Origin: Planctomycetales bacterium
GTDB lineage: Bacteria > Planctomycetota > Planctomycetia > Pirellulales > Pirellulaceae
Length of the DNA stretch: 64,000 bases
Reading direction: 5' to 3'
NCBI GenBank assembly: GCA_020426845.1
Contig: JAGQPF010000032.1
Coordinates: 1 to 64,000 of the forward strand
The notes below the pieces were generated by a model. That model had not been told where the DNA came from, made no database searches, and saw nothing but the letters and a program-made list of their open reading frames with translations. The first letter of the stretch is position 1. Every line of letters starts with the position of its first letter. A program made the translations under genes and the position numbers. This document shows, piece after piece, positions 59,984-64,000 of this stretch.

Positions 59984-60741
59984 CCGTGACGCAATCCCTC
60001 TCCGGCCGAGTCGCCCTCGTCACCGGCAATTCGACCGGACTGGGTCGCGCCATCGGACTAGCCTTGGGCAAAGCAGGCGCCAAGGTGCCCGTCAATTACG
60101 CGAACAATCAGCAGCGTGCCGAGGCGGCTCTGGAAGAGTATCGACAGGCCGGCATTGACACGCTGTTGATTCAAGCGGACGTCACTACGCAGCAAGGCGT
60201 CGACCAGTTGGTCGGCGCCATCGAGGACGCCTGGGGCGCTGTCGATATCCTGGTGCCCAACGCGACCTGCGAGCAGCCACTCAAGCCGATTGAAGAGTAC
60301 GACTGGGACTTCTACCAGCGGATGCTCGACTTTTTTATTAAGAGCCCGTTTCTGCTGACCAAACGCACGCTGGCGTCCATGAAGCGGCAACAGTGGGGAC
60401 GGATTATCAACATCACCAGCGAGGTGTACCACCGTTCCGTCTCCCCCTTCAGCGCCTACGTCGCTGCCAAGGGCGGGCAAATCGGCTGGTCTCGCAGCAT
60501 GTCCCAAGAATTGGCGCCGCACGGAATCACCGTCAACATGGTCGCCCCGGGATGGATCCCCGTTGAGCGACACGAAGACGATCCGCAAGAGATGAAGGAC
60601 GAGTATCGGGCGTTGATTCCGGCCGGCCGCTGGGGAGTGCCTGGTGATGTCGCCGAGGCGGTGCTTTACTTCGCCAGCGACGCGGCGTCCTTCGTGACCG
60701 GCCAGACGCTATGCGTCAATGGCGGCATGACTCCGTGGTAG
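59980..60741 (+). CDS. Short-chain dehydrogenase/reductase (SDR)
   Basis: A 253-residue classical SDR. The GTG start at 59980 overlaps the upstream stop by four bases (GTGA); GTG 59977 is one codon earlier. The nucleotide-binding motif is ALVTGNSTGLGRAIGLA. The catalytic Ser-Tyr-Lys are in IINITSEVYHRSV and SAYVAAKGG. The usual NNAG is changed to PNAT, which is unusual. The C-terminal FVTGQTLCVNGGM is typical of the FabG-like group. It probably reduces or oxidises a small carbonyl or alcohol with NAD(P)H. The coupled upstream gene gives no clue to the substrate. Confidence 0.9.
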   Translation: MTVTQSLSGRVALVTGNSTGLGRAIGLALGKAGAKVPVNYANNQQRAEAALEEYRQAGIDTLLIQADVTTQQGVDQLVGAIEDAWGAVDILVPNATCEQPLKPIEEYDWDFYQRMLDFFIKSPFLLTKRTLASMKRQQWGRIINITSEVYHRSVSPFSAYVAAKGGQIGWSRSMSQELAPHGITVNMVAPGWIPVERHEDDPQEMKDEYRALIPAGRWGVPGDVAEAVLYFASDAASFVTGQTLCVNGGMTPW

Positions 60742-60802
60742 GGATGCCCTCGCCCTCATCCCCGTGGCGAGCACGGTCAAACGCGACAGCGGCTCAATAG
60801 GC

Positions 60803-61774
60803 TCAATAGCCTTCGAGGTTCGACGGGCGGGCGGTGCTGCCGGGTCGATAAGGAGCGTTGTCCTCAACTCCGCCAACCAGCGCGATGTTGCCGGAGGCTC
60901 CAGCATCCGTGTCGGATGGAATGGACGAAGCGCCATTGGGGCTTTCATACGCACCCATCGATTGGCCGCCGACTGAGGCGCCGCTGTAGGGATCCGGAGC
61001 AGCGCCGCCATACGGGCTGGCGCCGGCTGGGCTCGGTGTGGTCGAGGCGCCGTAGGGATTAGTTCCATAGGACTGGGTTCCGTATCCCGTCGCCCCATAC
61101 GGACTTCCCGTACTTGCCGGACTTCCCGAGTAGGGAGTTGTGCCGTACGGATTGGCTGTGGAAGCGCCCGTTCCGGGCGTTGGAGCTTGGCCATAAGGCG
61201 AGCTCTGACCGTAGGGATTCTGGCCATAGGAAGAATTCTGCCCATAGGGCGAGGATTGCTGGCCATAGGGTGAGGATTGCTCGTAGGGCGAGCTCTGGCC
61301 GTATGCGGACTGCGCCGCGCCGGAATTGGGCGTGCCGTAGGGGCTCGGCACGGCGAAATTCGTCGTCGCGCTTTGGCCGGTTGCTTGATAGTTGTTCACG
61401 TTGTAGGCGCCTGCGGCGGGCTGAACTTGGTAGCTGCCGTTCAGCGAGGTGTTAGCGCCAACCGGAGCGGCGGAGTACGGCGACGTGCCCGCCTGTGCGG
61501 GGCCAGCCGAGTTGTACGGCGATGTCGCATAAGGCGCCGAGGCGGCGGTGGTCGGATAATTCATCGCCGTCGACGCGGCCGGACCGGAACTGGGGCTCAC
61601 CGTCGGGCTCGCCGTGGAAGACGGCGCCGGCAACGAGTTCGCATCGGCCAACGTGGCGGGCTCGGATTTCCAAAAGGCCAATCGATCGCCCCAGCCGCCT
61701 GCCGCTTTGCATCCCGCGCTTGCCAAAACGGACAACGCCAATCCGCAAAACAGCGTGCTCGTTGATTTCTTCAT
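60803..61774 (-). CDS. Lipoprotein with PYGQ-rich low-complexity repeats
   Basis: A 323-residue protein. The start ATG 61774 gives a lipoprotein signal KKSTSTLFCGLALSVLASAGC, with the lipobox Cys near residue 22; ATG 61786 is possible. The mature part is dominated by Ser/Pro/Tyr/Gly/Gln repeats such as SSPYGQ, QNPYGQSSPYGQ and GSPYG, in roughly seven-residue steps. It is probably an extended, disordered surface or periplasmic spacer. There is no catalytic domain. It converges with the SDR gene. Confidence 0.85.
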   Translation of the reverse strand: MKKSTSTLFCGLALSVLASAGCKAAGGWGDRLAFWKSEPATLADANSLPAPSSTASPTVSPSSGPAASTAMNYPTTAASAPYATSPYNSAGPAQAGTSPYSAAPVGANTSLNGSYQVQPAAGAYNVNNYQATGQSATTNFAVPSPYGTPNSGAAQSAYGQSSPYEQSSPYGQQSSPYGQNSSYGQNPYGQSSPYGQAPTPGTGASTANPYGTTPYSGSPASTGSPYGATGYGTQSYGTNPYGASTTPSPAGASPYGGAAPDPYSGASVGGQSMGAYESPNGASSIPSDTDAGASGNIALVGGVEDNAPYRPGSTARPSNLEGY

Positions 61775-61995
61775 GATCCCGTCCATGGAATGAAAGCCGA
61801 AGCGACAAACGCCGCTGGTGGCGCGTTCACTGTCAATGATTCTCTTCGGTTGTTCACCTTCTCTCCGCCACCAAAACCGGAAAAATCGGCAAACTCTGCC
61901 AACTCCACGATTCGCGGCGGATGCTCCAGCAACAAGCGGGGGGATGTTAGGAACCGCCCCACAGAGCGTCAAGGGCAAACTGGTCCAATCCACAA

Positions 61996-62076
61996 CCGAA
62001 GCGTGAGCGAGGGATCGGCGACAGGAAACCCGAAGCGTGAGCGAGGGATCGGCAGCAGGAAACCCGAAGCGTTACG
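61996..62076. repeat. 34 bp tandem repeat CCGAAGCGTGAGCGAGGGATC
   Basis: CGAAGCG starts at 61997, 62031 and 62065, a period of 34 bases, joined by GGCGACAGGAAACC or GGCAGCAGGAAACC. It belongs to the same family as the clusters at 11209 and 37757. Confidence 0.88.
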
Positions 62077-62095
62077 AATCGGCGCCAGCCAACGA

Positions 62096-62123
62096 ACAAT
62101 GGCCGGCAAATGCCGGCCATTGT
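62096..62123 (-). terminator. Strong palindrome downstream of the superoxide dismutase gene
   Basis: ACAATGGCCGGCA pairs perfectly with TGCCGGCCATTGT around a two-base loop. It lies 25 bases after the sod stop on the minus strand. There is no long T-run, so it may work as a weak or bidirectional terminator. Confidence 0.55.
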
Positions 62124-62148
62124 CGTTATTTCGATGCCGAGATTCCGG

Positions 62149-62754
62149 CTATTTGGCCGCGCCGTAGCGGCTCGCCACTTCGTCCCAGTTGACGACATCC
62201 CAGAAGGCGGCGATGTAATCCGGACGACGATTCTGGTAGTTCAGGTAGTAGGCGTGCTCCCAGACGTCCAGTCCGAGAAGCGGCGTGCGGCCTTCCATCA
62301 ACGGGCTGTCTTGGTTCGCGGTGCTCTCCACCACCAACTTGCCGCCGCTGAGGCTCAGCCATGCCCAGCCCGAGCCGAAACGGGTGGCCGCAGCGTTGCC
62401 GAACTGCTCCTTCAACGAGTCGAACCCGCCCAGTTCGCTGTCGATCGCGGCCGCCAGATCGCCCGAGGGAGCGCCCCCTTTGCCGGGTCCCATCACTGTC
62501 CAAAACAGGCAGTGATTGGCGTGTCCACCACCGTTGTTGCGGACGGCCGTTCGCTTGTCCTCGGGCACAGCCGCCAGGTTCGCAATCACCTCTTCGATCG
62601 GCTTGCCCTCGAGCGCGGTGCCCGCCAAGGCGTCATTCACCTTGGTGATATAGGCTTGGTGATGCTTGGTGTGATGGATCTCCATCGTCCGCGCGTCGAT
62701 GGAGGGCTCCAGAGCGTTGTAGTCGTAGGCAAGATCAGGCAGGGAATAGGGCAT
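62149..62754 (-). CDS. sodA: Superoxide dismutase [Mn/Fe]
   Basis: A 201-residue enzyme that dismutates superoxide. The ATG at 62754 gives the usual N-terminus [22 protein letters not shown] 62766 is four codons earlier. Metal ligands are the His of MEIHHTKHH (His27), the His of [11 protein letters not shown], and the Asp and His of [20 protein letters not shown]. The [11 protein letters not shown] and [10 protein letters not shown] stretches favour the Mn type, but metal choice cannot be fixed by reading. No signal peptide is seen, so it is cytoplasmic. Confidence 0.96.
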   Translation of the reverse strand: MPYSLPDLAYDYNALEPSIDARTMEIHHTKHHQAYITKVNDALAGTALEGKPIEEVIANLAAVPEDKRTAVRNNGGGHANHCLFWTVMGPGKGGAPSGDLAAAIDSELGGFDSLKEQFGNAAATRFGSGWAWLSLSGGKLVVESTANQDSPLMEGRTPLLGLDVWEHAYYLNYQNRRPDYIAAFWDVVNWDEVASRYGAAK

Positions 62755-63037
62755 TTCTTCATCCATTCTCGAGAAGTTCGGCCAGCGGGGCGCGACCAAC
62801 CGGGGCGCCGTGGCCAATAGGCTTGTCCGATGTGGGAGCGGGCCAACCTCGTCCTAGGGGCGTAGGGGCGGAGTGAGTGGCCGACGCGGGTAGCTGTCAT
62901 GTCTCCACATCGGGCAGCTTACCGCATCCCACTGACCCGCACAACGAGCCCAACGAGGCGGTTGCGTAGCTGCCAAGCGAGGCCGGGGGCGCGCAGATTT
63001 CGGCCCCGGCAACTCTCCGTTGGCGTTTGGCGCGCGA

Positions 63038-64000
63038 TCAAGCAAACAGGCCGTTCTTCTTCGCGTGCTCGGGCATTTCGCACTCGGAAGCCATGAAGTA
63101 GGCCTTCAGGCTCCGCAGAAATTGCATCGCGCGGGCCTCGATGTCCTTCAACCGGCGATCGCGCCGCCGCTTGGGCCGGATTCGCACATGAATCTCCGTG
63201 CCGCTGGCGGATCGGTCATCGTGATTGAAACGGATGTCGATGACAAACGCGACCACTCGGTCCCCATCTCGCCGGTTCGGCATATGTCGGCTGTCGATGT
63301 TCAGGCACACTTGGTGGTCCGAAACGTTCACGATCCCGGCGCGATGATCCGCCACAAAGCCGCGCAGCTTCTCGACGGCCAGTTCCAACGGCACCGGCGT
63401 GTGCATCACGCGCTCGATCGACACCTCGGAAGTCTCCAGGAAGGAGAACCAGCCAGAGCGGTGTTCGGTCGCGGCTGGCTCGTCCTGAACGCCTGTGCCT
63501 AGCTGAACCACACGATTTCGCCCGGTGTCTTTGGCCTGCAACAGGGCTCGGTCCGCCCGGGCCAACATCGTCTCGGGCGTGTCGCCCGCTTGCAAGCTCG
63601 TCACGCCGAAGCTTGCCGTGATGCACATATTGTTGAGCATTGGCTGCGGCATCGTGCTCAGCCTGGACCGCACCTCTTCGGCGCGGCGAGCCCCGGCGTG
63701 GTGGTCGCAATCGGCACACAGCAACACAAACTCCTCGCCGCCATAGCGTGCGACAAAGTCGCCGGCCCGAGTGAACGACTGCAGCACGGAGGCAAACGTC
63801 GTCAGCGCATCGTCGCCGGCCGGATGTCCGTAGTTGTCGTTGACCTTTTTGAAGTGGTCGATGTCACAGATGATCAGACTGCAGGGCGCCGTCTCGGCAA
63901 CATGAGTGCGGACGAACTCCGCCAGCACGCGGTCGAACTCGGCGCGGTTCGCCACCTTGGTAAGCGGATCTTGGGTGGCCCGCACATGGAGGTTCTGCAC
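63038..64000 (-). CDS. Diguanylate cyclase (GGDEF), N-terminus beyond the window
   Basis: 320 residues are visible; the gene continues past the right edge, so its input domain is unknown. The GGDEF domain (about residues 8-165 of the visible part) has DPLTKVANRAEFDRVLAEF, IICDIDHFKKVNDNYGHPAG and the active YGGEEFVLL. The ~150-residue C-terminal part, with VNVSDHQVCLNIDSRH and a basic stretch RIRPKRRRDRRLKD, is not a domain I know; parts of its rhythm (beta strands with RxxxR and NxSxxG-like positions) suggest a PilZ-like or other effector fold, but this is weak. Confidence 0.9.
   Translation of the reverse strand: MQNLHVRATQDPLTKVANRAEFDRVLAEFVRTHVAETAPCSLIICDIDHFKKVNDNYGHPAGDDALTTFASVLQSFTRAGDFVARYGGEEFVLLCADCDHHAGARRAEEVRSRLSTMPQPMLNNMCITASFGVTSLQAGDTPETMLARADRALLQAKDTGRNRVVQLGTGVQDEPAATEHRSGWFSFLETSEVSIERVMHTPVPLELAVEKLRGFVADHRAGIVNVSDHQVCLNIDSRHMPNRRDGDRVVAFVIDIRFNHDDRSASGTEIHVRIRPKRRRDRRLKDIEARAMQFLRSLKAYFMASECEMPEHAKKNGLFA

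Larger units (their letters stand above)
61775..62148. other. Intergenic region with CCCGAAGCGTGAGCGAGGG repeats
   Basis: About 370 bases without a gene. It contains the repeat cluster at 61996-62076 and a strong palindrome at 62096-62123. The promoter of the lipoprotein gene must lie near 61800-61950 but is not identified. Confidence 0.55.

Noticed and set aside
1-64000. Prophage, integron, IS transposase or ribosomal RNA genes
   Set aside because: No transposase, integrase, phage structural protein or rRNA sequence was found on either strand.

Overview
This 64 kb window is GC-rich, gene-dense chromosomal DNA of a planctomycete, most likely of the Pirellulales. The taxonomic call is an inference from family content: a Tat-exported DUF1501 protein beside a PQQ-type propeller, a planctomycete-type cytochrome c domain (PSCyt1), a giant surface protein with the LEPR-type N-terminal motif, long Ser/Thr kinases carrying WD40-like and TPR regions, several ECF sigma factors, class-II glutamine synthetase, and weak or absent Shine-Dalgarno signals with TTG and GTG starts. 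I see no phage, plasmid or integron signature, no intact insertion sequence and no CRISPR array.

Layout. 0.9-6.6 kb: metabolic and stress genes (glnII, serC, tpx) with a TPR lipoprotein and a STAS protein, separated by palindromic repeats. 6.8-10.1 kb: a 1,096-residue surface protein with an internally duplicated SdrD-B/propeller unit, a PKD-like domain and calcium-binding repeats. 10.3-11.1 kb: a DsrE/TusA sulfur-relay pair. 11.4-20.2 kb: an LVIVD-repeat protein, an HTH-plus-ECF-sigma pair, a PQQ-propeller/DUF1501 operon, a beta-lactamase-fold/propeller fusion and a stand-alone PSCyt1. 20.3-31.0 kb: the most system-like locus, with two very large transmembrane Ser/Thr kinases in one operon, divergent from an ECF sigma factor that is followed by a small secreted protein. 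31.2-37.6 kb: an FHA-GAF-cyclase, then glycosylasparaginase, a phosphodiesterase-fold protein with altered metal ligands, and a molybdopterin enzyme. 38-51 kb: an NPCBM/pseudoprotease/PDZ fusion, a BON protein, an M48 protease, alaS, thpR-recA, a DUF2007/zinc-ribbon protein and an active-looking HtrA. 51-64 kb: a DsrE2 protein, three GGDEF proteins (one GGDEF-EAL), tRNA-Asp, a 45-residue membrane peptide, an SDR, a repeat-rich lipoprotein and superoxide dismutase. The last GGDEF gene runs off the right edge.

The regulatory theme is strong: ECF sigma factors with kinases, c-di-GMP enzymes, a nucleotide cyclase with a phosphothreonine-binding FHA domain, and a STAS protein. The second theme is dispersed repeats. 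At least four families recur within the window. One of them, a 45 bp palindromic unit, lies in the same reading frame inside two unrelated proteins and so behaves as a frame-preserving insertion.
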